Shown here in pieces: positions 51,854-64,000 of a stretch of DNA of 64,000 bases. The DNA lies in the NCBI GenBank assembly GCA_963971535.1, contig OZ020592.1:54939150-55003149 (forward strand), written 5' to 3'. The position numbers and the translations under genes were made by a program. Source of the DNA: Notolepis coatsorum. Taxonomy: Eukaryota; Chordata; Actinopteri; Aulopiformes; Paralepididae. Position 1 is the stretch's first letter; every line of letters begins with the position of its first letter. The notes beneath the pieces are model-generated. The model saw only the letters and a list, made by a program, of their open reading frames with translations. It had not been told where the DNA came from and searched no databases.

Positions 51854-53107
51854 TAGGGCTGGGCGATATGGCCTAAATATGATATCACAATATTTTCTGA
51901 CCTTTCGGCGATACACGATACACATCACGATGTTTTTCTTTTTTTCCCCAAACAATTCATTATGAGGCTTACCAAGACAGTATTTGAGTTTGCAAGCTAA
52001 CATTAAAGACAAAATAAAATACCCATGCATTTAGCATTTTTATATTATATATTAGATTTAGATTATTGGATTATTAGATTATATTGCATATATTTAGCAA
52101 TGAGATATTATATGATTTAGATATGAAATATGATGAATTGAAAATGGGGGACCCTGATGTAAACAAGACGAAAGTCTTTCTCTGGTCTGCATCCCCTTAA
52201 CAATTGTATGTATCGAGCTGTACTGTACCCATTCTGCAATATGTTAATAAAGTTTTCAATCAATCAATAGCATTTTAGCATTTTTATGAAACTACTGTAT
52301 ATTTGTATGTCTCTAAATGTTTTGATGAATTGAAAATGGAGGACCCTTATGTAAACAAGCCGAAAGTCTTTTTCTGTTCTTCATCCTCCAGTCCACTGTT
52401 GTTGTATTGAGCTGTACTGTATTGTACCCATTCTGCAATCTGTTAATAAAGTTTTCATTCATTCAATCATTCAGCCGGCAACAGAATAATTTTGATTGAC
52501 AGTCGAGTCTGCCAATTACGTCACACCGCTTGCACCCGCCCTGTTGTTCTTAGCACCAATCGGCAAGCGTGTATTCGTTTTTTACTTCCAGAATGTCCTC
52601 CATTGATTTTGACGAGAGCTCAACAACAACAACAACGTTAGCTCCCTGCGGCCGACGAGTAATTACCAGCGCTCCGCAGATGACTAAACGAGGCATAATG
52701 ATTTTACTGCAACGAATGTTATAATAAAAGCCTTTCCATACATCTGTCTGATTGAAAACTAACATTAACAGACCGCAGAATGGGCACAACTCAGCACAGG
52801 CTGAGATATGAACGAGTAATGCTTGCTATCTATCTAGGTCGTCCTCGGACGTTGCTATGTTCGGGTAAATAGGCTGATGTTATTGAACGTGTAACTATAT
52901 AACGGTAATGCCACAAAACAAATGCCTTTGTTAATCATAAGTAGTAACTTTGATGCAGTAATGTGTGTGTGGGGGCGGCGTTGTTCAAAAGATTGAACGT
53001 GTGGACCAGATTGACGCGACACAATCCTCTTGGGCAAAACATCACGATATCCACGATACGTTAAAAAAGTGTATCGTTAATATAATATCGTCATATCGCC
53101 GAGCCCT
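51854..53107. mobile_element. Degraded hAT-type element with nested LINE tails
   Basis: Left end TAGGGCTGGGCGATATGG and a worn right end ATATCGCCGAGCCCT. No 8-bp duplication can be matched. Two TTGA-tailed LINE 3' ends (52130-52265, 52322-52475) lie inside. Confidence 0.55.
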
Positions 53108-53720
53108 CTACATTGCGATTATAAGCAGATATATGATGCCTCCCCTCCAATCACAATGCGTGGTCGGAATTAAAGGCTGGAAGATGGACTTTAAACACAG
53201 CCTCTGGCTGACACGAGTGGCAGCAACTCTCAATGCACAGTCCTGGTCTACAGCCCCTCTAGATACACATTACCTCAGTACTACCCAAGTACTGTCATAC
53301 CAAACATTTATGATAAACCATCATATCAAAAGATTATTGAAAATATCAATGGGACTTGAATTGGTACACGGATATAATATTATGAAGAAATATGCATTTG
53401 TATACATTTTAAATAGGATGGCAAGACATTATCTACTTAAGAGCTGGTTAGGCCTAACTCACCCATCATGTGCCATTAACCTGCTGCTACTGTACCTACA
53501 TTGTGCTCCATCCATATAACGTGTTTTCAACAAGGGGTTCAGTAATACTACTAATAGGACTGTATAATGATACTTAGTTATGTTATAGTATCCTGGGGCC
53601 AAAGCTTCATTTACACACAGATGTGAAAATGCCATCAGAAGTGTCTCCAGTCCCAGCGTAGGCCAAGGAGTGAAATCCATCCAAAATATACCTACTTTCA
53701 CAGATTTGGCTAATTGTTCT
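53108..53720. other. Intron, nothing recognised
   Basis: A 184-codon open frame spans 52965-53519 but crosses the hAT border and has no recognisable protein. Confidence 0.4.
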
Positions 53721-55280
53721 ATTCATGTTGGGACTTTTCTATCCATGTGAGGATTTTCCTATTCATGTTGGGACTTTTCTATCCATGTGAGGACTTTTCT
53801 ATCCATGTTGTGATTTTTAAATCTTTTTTCATTTTTTTTCTGTTTCTGATTTTCTCTGATTTTCTCCCCGTCCCAATTAGTCGTTGTGCCAATTCCCCCC
53901 CCTCCCCTACCTTGCTGCTGTATGCATGTTCTCCTACGAGTCGGTACAAGGGTGTCCCGAGTCGATCGCACGCTTCCTCCGAGACGTGCGCCGACAGCCA
54001 GTGACGTCTTTTCACTTGGCAGCGAGGACTCTCATTGGTGAAGTGTAACGCGTGGGAGGGCACGCTATCTCCACCAAGTCCTGCCCCGCTTAGCAAGCGC
54101 CGAGACCTGACCTGTAGGCGTCGCTGTCCACAACGCCAGATTCCCACCCTCCAGCTTCCACACCCCCTAATACTGCCAATTGTATTAGTGTGAACGGCCA
54201 GCCAAGCTGGTGGCAACGCCGAGAGCTGGGCTCGAACCCAGCATCTCCTGCGTTGGTGACGAGCGCAATCTCCGCTACGCCACCTGACCGCCCTTCATGT
54301 TGTGATTTTTATATCCATGTGAGGACTTTTCTAGCCATGCTAGGAGTTTTATATCCATGTTGGGACTTTTCTATTCATGTTGGGACTTTTATATCCATGT
54401 GAGGACTATTCTATCCATGCTAGGAGTTTTCAACCCATGCAGAGACTTTTCTATCCACGTTGAGACTTTTCTATCCAGGTTGAGACTTTTCTATCCACGT
54501 TGAGACTTTTCTATCCAGGTTGAGACTTTTCTATCCACGTTGAGACTTTTCTATCCAGGTTGAGACTTTTCTATCCAGGTTGGGACTTTTCTATCCACGG
54601 TGGGACTTTTCCATCCATGCAGATACTTTTCTATCCATGTGGGGACTTTTCTATCCATGTGGGACTTTTTTGTCCATCTGGGGACTTTTCAATCCATGTG
54701 GGGACTTTTCCATCCACATGGGGACTTTTCTGTCCATGTTGGGACTTTTCTATCCACGGTAGGACTTTTCTATCCATGTGGGGACTTTTCTGTCCATGTG
54801 GGGACTTTTCTGTCCATGTTGGGACTTTTCTATCCATGGTAGGACTTTTCTATCCATGTGGGGACTTTTCTATCCACTATGGGACTGTTCTATCCATGTG
54901 GGGATATTTCTGTCCATGTTGGTACTTTTCTATCCACGGTAGGACTTTTCTATCCATGTGGGGACTTTTCTGTCCATGTTGGGACTTTTCCATCCATGTG
55001 GGGACTTTTCTGTCCATGTTGGTACTTTTCTATCCACTATGGGACTTTTCTATCCATGGTAGGACTTTTCTATCCATGTGGGGACTTTTCTATCCACTAT
55101 GGGACTTTTCTATCCATGTGGGGACATTTCTGTCCATGTTGGTACTTTTCTATCCACTATGGGACTTTTCTGTCCATGTTGGGACTTTTCTGTCCATGTT
55201 GGGACTTTTCTATCCACGGTGGGACTTTTCTATCCATGTGGGGACTTTTCTATCCATGGTGGGATTTTTCTCCCCATGCA
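53721..55280 (+). repeat. 20-bp minisatellite beside nsf exon 2
   Basis: Units of GGGACTTTTCTATCCATGTG, about 50 in all, interrupted by a SINE at 53820-54295. Because 60 bp is a multiple of three, long open frames with repeated FYPCGDFSIH text arise; they are not genes. Confidence 0.96.
53820..54295 (-). mobile_element. tRNA-headed SINE inside the minisatellite
   Basis: Head GGGCGGTCAGGTGGCGTAGC at the right, B box GGTTCGAGCC, T-rich tail at the left. A 16-bp duplication CATGTTGTGATTTTTA (53804-53819, 54296-54311) fixes the borders. Confidence 0.92.
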
Positions 55281-55344
55281 GGGACTTGTTGTGTAGATCA
55301 CAGTCACACATGTGTGGGGAACAGACAAACACGCCTCTACTCAC

Positions 55345-55430
55345 TGCTCAAACTGAGGCTCCTTCTCGCTCACGACAGCACAGTTGGTCAGCGACAGCTC
55401 GTCTGTTGGGCATTTCGCCGCTTGCATACT
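55345..55430 (-). CDS. nsf: nsf coding exon 2 (start of N domain)
   Basis: The exon opens after the acceptor TTGCTTCCAG with the codons for [16 protein letters not shown] and ends phase 2 before the donor GTGAGT. This is the near-invariant start of NSF (residues about 5-33), the first beta-strand region of the N domain that binds alpha-SNAP. The in-frame ATG at its second codon is the second methionine of the family, not the start, because a good acceptor precedes it and the usual first exon encodes only four residues. A 20-bp minisatellite reaches to about 65 bp from the donor. The phase is completed by the first base of the exon at 34828. Confidence 0.93.
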
Positions 55431-57931
<2,501 letters not shown>

Positions 57932-58665
57932 TAGGGGTGTAAAGGTACACGTATCCGTACCGAACCATTTCAGTGTGTACCGTACCGTACCGAACGGCTG
58001 TGTAACGAACGAATACAACAGTATGTTAACCACTAACGACCGCCCACCGGGGGCTGTTTTTTTTCACAATCTAATATAAATGATTATTACATTTTTTTAC
58101 AAGTCGATTATTAATTTCAATATAGAATATTCGTTGACAGCCCTACAAGTACAATTAGTTACTGCACACTACATCACTCCTGAGTGGAACATGGAAAGCC
58201 AAACTTTCCCCCACTGTACCGAAAACCCGTACCGAACCTTGACTTCAAAACCGAGGTACGTACTAGGGGTGGGAATCACCAGTTTCATCACGATACGATA
58301 TAGATTCTTTGGACAACGATACAATATTTTCCGATATCACAAAGTCTGCCACGATACGATTCGATTCAGGTGCCTGTGATCGATATGAGACGATATTATA
58401 TGCCCATTTAACACAATCAGTAACATTTAAATCAACAAAAAAAAGGCAATGGAAATATCATTTGAAATTTTTATTTTTGAGCTCTTCCAGAAATCACCAG
58501 GGGATTTTCAAAATAAGAGTATCGCAATATGAATAGATATTTTTACGTTGCATCGATCCTATTTGATAATTGATAATAGATCGATATATCGATCTGGATC
58601 GATGTATCGTCCCACCCCTAGTACGTACCGTACCGTGGTTTTTGTGTACCGTTATTACACCCCTA
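57932..58665. mobile_element. hAT-type element (outer)
   Basis: Ends TAGGGGTGTAAAGGTACAC / GTGTACCGTTATTACACCCC with 8-bp duplication ATTCTTAT (57924-57931, 58666-58673). It carries another hAT element inside. Confidence 0.92.
58264..58620. mobile_element. hAT-type element nested in another
   Basis: Ends TAGGGGTGGGAATCACC / CGTCCCACCCCTA; 8-bp duplication GTACGTAC (58256-58263, 58621-58628). 357 bp. Confidence 0.92.
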
Positions 58666-58673
58666 ATTCTTAT

Positions 58674-59420
58674 TGATTGATATTGCTCGTGTGGACATTC
58701 TAATTTGTTTGTATTTGAACCGTGGCGAGTCTGAAACCCACCAGGCTTGTCACAATATTAAGAACATTAAAAATGACATGATGGTGCACCTAGAAGGGGA
58801 TTTGTGCATCTCAGGCCAGAAACATGTAAACAATCAAAGAGCCACCAGAGCCTCTCTAAGCAATACGCCTGGTAAGGATTAACAACACAGGATGAACGAT
58901 GACTCATGACTTACTGACTCACGATGACCATGTGACATTTTGCTCATAAAACCGCTTTTTCCGGTGTAATAAGGGGTTTGTACACTGCGATCCAACCATA
59001 GTCGACATTCAGGAAGAACCTTTCTGGATGAAACTGGTTAAAGGGGAACGCCACTCAAATGAAAGGGCAAAGCCAGTATTTTGGCTACACGCGAGACAGG
59101 AAGACACCTTCATAGAAGCACATGTAGGCCCAACTCTCATTTAATTAGTGTAGGTGTCTCTCTGATTTAGTCAGTTAGCCTACCCCTTGAGACTGCCATT
59201 GTCAACCCAATCAGTGAGCATAACAAGAAAAGCCCTGGCTAATTAATTCCAAAGAAAAAAGGCCACAGAAAATGTGTTAAATCTTATAACCTAATCAAAT
59301 CACAGTAAAGCAAGTGAGAATAGTTCTCTGTCCACTGGACAGTGTCCAGGCATCAAAGCTTAGTCTATTTCAGAGTCCCAATTGCCCCAATAACCTCTCC
59401 CTGAGCTAACAATATAATAG
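58674..59420. other. Non-coding, nothing recognised
   Basis: No gene or clear element end seen. Confidence 0.4.
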
Positions 59421-60490
59421 AATATAATAGAAATATTTTTATTATCCCGTGGGAAATTTGACACTGCAAATCGCTCAACATTTAAACATTTAGACAGCAC
59501 AGGTCACGAATTAGAATAACACAAATCAAATCAAGTTGCCTAGGATAAGAGTAGAGTAAAATAGAATAAAAATGAAATAAAATATACAGTAAATAAATAC
59601 AGTAAAAATATACTGAGCATGGGGGAGGGGGGGGGGTACAGGTAGTAAAAAACAACAGCAGTGTAAACAAATTGGTCAATATAATGAACTATCTAACTAC
59701 CGTACTTTTCGGACTATAAGCCGCACCTTTTTTCCCCATTTTTCGACCCTGCGGCTTATATAACGGTGCGGCTTATATGCGACTCGACGTGACCAAACCC
59801 GAAAATGTAAAAATCTAATTATTGCTTTTTTGACTGCATTGAAATGTTATTTATCTGTTCCCTTATTTGCTAAACTTAATACAACTTGTAAATGAGTTAA
59901 TTCTTGTTATTTGTCCGACAGTATTGTGTCCCAATGCTAATTACATATGGTAATTAAACATTAAAACACCTGCGGCTTATAGTCCAGTGCGGCTTATATA
60001 TGTACACATCATTCAATTTAGCTGCTGCGGCTTATAGTCAGGTGCGGCTTATAGTGCGAAAAGTACGGTAACTGAAATATATATATATATATTCACAGTA
60101 TTCACAGTGTCACATAAGGTGCAGTATGCATCAGGTAGTGTATTGTCCTCCTTGGGTTCCTATTAGTCCTAGGTCAATGTCTGGCAGCCGTCGCTGCCCC
60201 CTGTTGTGGAGCCTGAAGGCCGCTAGTCGCGGCCTCCTGCCACTATTGAGCTGCCGCTCTGTGCTCAGTGATGCAGTGAGGCACAGTGATGCATTGTATA
60301 GTCTGATGGCTGTTGGAATGAAGGACTTCCTGTGCCGTTCAGTGCTGCATTTGGGTAGAGTGAGCCTAGCACTGAACATGTTCCTCCTGTCCGCCAAGTC
60401 TGTGTATAGTGGGTGGGTGGGGTTTTCCCTGATGGCCTGGAGCTTAGCAAGGCTCCTCCTCTCCGCCACCCTCGCTAGAGATATATATAT
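59421..60490 (-). mobile_element. LINE 3' end with reverse-transcriptase C-terminus
   Basis: From 60490 to 60131 (minus) the text LARVAERRSLAKLQAIRENP, THPLYTDLADRRNMFSARLT and KCSTERHRKSFIPTAIRLYN is the C-terminal end of a CR1/L2-like reverse transcriptase of fishes. The 3' untranslated part (ATAGAAATATTTTTATTATC on the plus strand near 59428) is broken by the element at 59700. Confidence 0.78.
59700..60068. mobile_element. TA-flanked inverted-repeat element
   Basis: Ends CCGTACTTTTCGGACTATAA / TTATAGTGCGAAAAGTACGG, with TA on each side, as in Tc1/mariner-type insertions. The motif GCGGCTTATA occurs about six times inside. Confidence 0.75.
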
Positions 60491-60589
60491 ATACTCGTTA
60501 TCACCATACATAACGATTATATTGAAACACGTTGAACCTAAATTTCTTAGCATTTAGCAACCCGTGTTACCAAGTAAACAAATCACGGA

Positions 60590-62310
60590 ACGGTAGCTAG
60601 TTAGCACGCACCATCCAGGTACTACTATAATGTTAGCTCCCAGTCCCAGAACGGTAGCTAGTTAGCACGCACCATCCAGGTAGGGCTGGGCGATATATCA
60701 AGTATACTCAATGTATCGCGGCTTGTTCTACGTGAGATGTAGTAAATTACTATATTGTGAACATCGAGTATATGTTGTCACGTCGCGGCTGATGAGACTT
60801 GCTTTAGTGCAGAGCGTTCCTCTCATTTCACTATAGACAGACCAGCGCGGACCTTAAATTACATGCAATTGTAATTTCATTACACAGACCAGCGCGGACC
60901 TTCAATGACATGCAATGGGCTAACGTTAGCTGCTAAGTTAAACCATAAATAGGCTAAGCTAACTAGCGTTAGCTCTTAGCTGCTAACCCTGGAAGCGGTC
61001 AAAACGGACTCCACGACACTAGTTCCATTTGTGAGAAAAGGCGGTGGGTTATATTGACGACGCTTGACAACAGAGGTTTAAAGATAACTTCATATTTATT
61101 GGTTATTCGTTTCTTGCATCCAGTTTCAATCTCCGTGTGTTCAACTTCCTGTGTTTACATTCGAGTGTGACATCATCGCCTACGGCAGCTTATACGCTCA
61201 AAACGCAAACGCGCGCTCTCTCTCTCTCTCTCTCTCTCGCTCTCTTCAATGATTTAAAGTGGCCAAACGTTACAGTATAAATACTAACTGGATAGTTGAT
61301 ATAAACATTTCATTTCATTATCTGAAATATTCTAAAATCATTAAGTCTGCTATAAGCCATTATCCCTTTGTAAGGCTTTGTGTGTGATTATTATTTTCTC
61401 ACAGTAGTGTGTATGTGTTTGGCTAAAGTGGATAGAAAACCACAGTACTGTGCAAAAGTCTTAGGCACACAATAGTTTTTATATAAATTGTCTTAGATGT
61501 AAATAATTTTTTTTATTAGTGTGTCAGTAGACTACTCTTAGTACATTTTCATTTAATTATTTTTTAAAGCATCTTCATGGTTTAATAATGGAAACATATT
61601 TTGCAGGGACTTATTATAATCATCATATTGGCATGACTGTATGCATCAAAGGGTTAAATCAAGCATTTTTAAGTGCTTTAGAGGAAATGTCAAAATATCG
61701 TGATATATATCGTGATATGGCCAAAAAATATCGCGATATCATTTAGAGGCCATATCGCCCAGCCCTACATCCAGGTACTACTATAACGTTAGCTCCCAGT
61801 CCCAGAACGGTAGCTAGTTAGCACGCACCATCCAGGTACTACTATAACGTTAGCTCCCAGTCCCAGAACGGTAGCTAGTTAGCACGCACCATCCAGGTAC
61901 TACTATAACGTTAGCTCCCAGTCACAGAACGGTAGCTAGTTAGCACGCACCATCCAGGTACTACTAACGTTAGCTCCCAGTCCCAGAACGGTAGCCACGT
62001 AACCCTGCACCATCCAGGTACTACTAACGATAGCTCCCAGTCCCAGAACATTAGCCACGTAACCCCGCACCATCCAGGTACTACTAACGATAGCTCCCAG
62101 TCCCAGAACGGTAGCTAGTTAGCACGCACCACCCAGGTACTACTATAACGTTAGCTCCCAGTCCCAGAACGGTAACTAGTTAGCACGCACCATCCAGGTA
62201 CTACTAACGATAGCTCCCAGTCCCAGAACGGTAGCCACGTAACCCTGCACCATCCAGGTACTACTACTAACGTTAGCTCCCAGTCCCAGAACGGTAGCCA
62301 CGTAACCCTC
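60590..62310 (+). repeat. About 60-bp minisatellite, split by a hAT element
   Basis: Units contain ACGTTAGCTCCCAGTCCCAG, AACGGTAGCTAGTTAGCACG and CACCATCCAGGTACTACT; two are left of the hAT element and about nine right of it, with a variant (GCCACGTAACCC) in some. No gene. Confidence 0.92.
60681..61767. mobile_element. hAT-type element inside the minisatellite
   Basis: Ends TAGGGCTGGGCGATAT / ATATCGCCCAGCCCTA; 8-bp duplication CATCCAGG (60673-60680, 61768-61775). 1087 bp without transposase. Confidence 0.93.
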
Positions 62311-62361
62311 TGCTGGCACGTGCTGTGCTCAACTCCGTGTCAGTGTAATGGGTTCTGCTGA

Positions 62362-62572
62362 ACCGTTTAAGATCTGGGGTCGGTCGCTTTAAAGCATCAT
62401 TAAAGAAGTGGGGCCTGGCAGACAGCGCTGCATGCCAGTATGGAGACCCTGAGCAGACTGTTGACCACATACTGACCATCTGCCCCTACAAACCACCCTC
62501 GGAAGCCAGCCTCTTTGATGGGGGACCAGAGTTAAGAGCATGGCTACAAGATATGGAGTTGGACCTCTGACG
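62362..62572 (+). pseudogene. LINE reverse-transcriptase C-terminal fragment
   Basis: An open stretch reads RLRSGVGRFKASLKKWGLAD, then SAACQYGDPEQTVDHILTIC and LQDMELDL with a stop. The WGL-DS-AC-G-EQT-DHIL-CP pattern is the C-terminal zinc-like tail of fish non-LTR reverse transcriptases. Everything upstream is missing, replaced by the minisatellite. Confidence 0.65.
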
Positions 62573-63747
62573 TTACACGAAAGAAGCAGTCTGTGACGTC
62601 ACGGTATTGAGAATCATACCGGCGGGATCTCGAAATACCCTGGTATACCGTAATACCGCCCAAGCATTTGACAGTAAGGCCTAAAAGAAAAAATGGTTTG
62701 TTTCCGGTTGCCGACAGACCCTGCCGATTTAGGTTAAAAAAGTTAAGAGTAAAAAAATAATAATAATACAAAATAAAAAAATTCTCTTGCATCCATGTTG
62801 TTGTAAACATCTATAGTCGCCATGGGAAAGAATAAAATAAAAAATAAAATAAAATAAATTCCCATGGCCTTAACTGACAACCAACAGGAAACAAACAAAA
62901 AAAAATGTTATGCCCAACTGTTGCCCGAAAGGGCAAGTGGGTTTCTGTGGGTTTTGTGTGTGTGTGTGGGTGGGGGGGGGGGGGGGGTTCTTTCTTTCTC
63001 TTTTGAATGTTTAGAGAATGGGAAGCAACCTTTTTTTGTTTGCTTAACACAACATAATATATCTCTCTATACACACTAATTAGAGCAGAGAACATTAATG
63101 AATTGCTTGCCAGTAGCCTATTTGGATATTATGGTCATTGTGTTTGCATAATATAATGTTGTTATTCACCCATATATGTTAAATAAAATTATCTGTCAAT
63201 TGTGTCATGGCCCGTGGGTGTGACACTTACCAATGGAAGGCTCGACATTAGCTTGGTAACGTGAGCTACAGTAGGCTATTCAAATAGCAAGTAGCAAGCT
63301 TGTTTTGTCTAATTACTCAGCAAAACATAGTTTACTTTACATTAGGATCAACTAGCTCTATTGACAAGCTTTGTACGTATCTATTATAGCAAACTGCCAC
63401 AGATTCTGAGGGTTAAGTCAAGTTATTATAATTATAACTAATTATAAGTTCTCATTGTGTTTTCGAAGGGATCAACAGAAAGCTCAAAGAGTCTCGACAA
63501 AGACCGGTGGGGAGAAAACCCAAGCTGCTGCTGAAATACAGTATAAAATTACCATTTTCTCACCGAAGTCTCCTTTCAAATCCTCCGGTTGACGAACACT
63601 CGGTGCTGCCACCACTGGTCACCAATAAGATCAGCACCTTGACCTGACAGGTTAAAAGTGATAGTAATGTGTTTTAATGGCGACCAGTGGTGGCAGCACT
63701 GAGCGTTCGCCAAGCTTTCCCAGAAAACTACAAAAGAAGGCGGCATT
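62573..63747. other. Non-coding repeat remnants
   Basis: A hAT-like end (GGTATACCGTAATACCGCCC) near 62641; the empty-site repeat 62680-62935; G run at 62970-62988. Then unassigned DNA, with a near-inverted pair GGTGCTGCCACCACTGGTC / GACCAGTGGTGGCAGCACT at 63602 and 63681. Confidence 0.5.
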
Positions 63748-64000
63748 AGGGCGGCTGGGTAGCGCAGCGGACTAAGCACCTGCCTACCACCGCAGAGACA
63801 CTGGGATCAAATCCAGCTGTCAGCGGTACCTCTGGCTTGGTTGGTCGTCCATACTAACATGATTGGCAGTGTTAGCGGGTGGGAAGCCGGTGGGGTATGT
63901 ATCCTGGTCGTTGTAAACAGCGGCTCCTGCAGGTCGGTCGGGGCGCCTGCTCAGCAAGGAAGGGATCTGGAGGAGGTAGTGTGATCCTCCCACGCGTTAC
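63748..64000 (+). mobile_element. tRNA-headed SINE, running off the window
   Basis: Head GGGCGGCTGGGTAGCGCAGC with a B-box-like GGATCAAATCC, then the body (CAGCGGTACCTCTGGCTTGG) in the same order as the copy at 49640. The 3' end is outside. Confidence 0.82.

Noticed and set aside
52965-53519. 184-codon open frame
   Set aside because: It starts inside a degraded hAT element, crosses its border and shows no protein-like conservation or known motif.

Overview
The window looks like intronic, repeat-saturated DNA from a ray-finned (teleost-type) fish. The evidence is vertebrate-style GT-AG exons of one conserved gene (nsf, N-ethylmaleimide-sensitive factor) and a fish repeat repertoire: a Gmr1-like Ty3/gypsy element, hAT miniature elements starting TAGGGCTGGGCGATAT, TTAA-bounded elements, tRNA-headed SINEs, L1- and CR1/Jockey-type LINE tails, DIRS-like inverted termini, and many long (GT)n tracts. 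The exact species cannot be told from the sequence.

Host gene. Nine nsf coding exons lie on the minus strand between 55430 and 13802, in correct order with compatible splice phases. They encode about residues 5 to 370: the N domain and the first AAA+ domain (D1) through Walker A and Walker B. The next part of the same protein is on the PLUS strand at the left: an exon end at 1-23, an exon at 7802-7897, and one starting at 9188 whose homology stops at 9322 just before D2. The two sets do not overlap in protein coordinates. This points to one gene broken by an inversion, real or an assembly error, with one junction between 9322 and 13802, rather than to two paralogs.

Layout. 24-7801 is an nsf intron holding a degenerate Gmr1-like gypsy element (gag with SCAN-like region, protease, integrase BEFORE reverse transcriptase, RNase H, 3' LTR), itself split by a Harbinger-like element. 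7.8-13.8 kb holds the plus-strand exons, a hAT element, TTAA-bounded elements, a SINE and an L1 remnant. 13.8-34.8 kb holds eight minus-strand nsf exons separated by microsatellites, two more Harbinger-like copies (one 4 bp from a splice donor), SINEs and a LINE. 34.8-55.3 kb is one intron of about 20.5 kb made of nested repeats: a DIRS-like element with a four-level nest, stacked foldback palindromes, a self-inserted array of LINE 3' ends, several hAT elements and a 20-bp minisatellite beside exon 2. 55.4-64 kb is upstream intron or 5' flank with more hAT elements, LINE pieces, a gene-free minisatellite and a SINE running off the end.

No bacterial-type operons, CRISPR arrays, rRNA genes or convincing functional tRNA genes were seen. 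Most long open frames here are translations of simple repeats. The most notable observations are the strand-split nsf gene, the integrase-first gypsy element, the Harbinger-like family with CWG target duplications, an empty site proving TTAA insertion, and TTAA-punctuated unit arrays.
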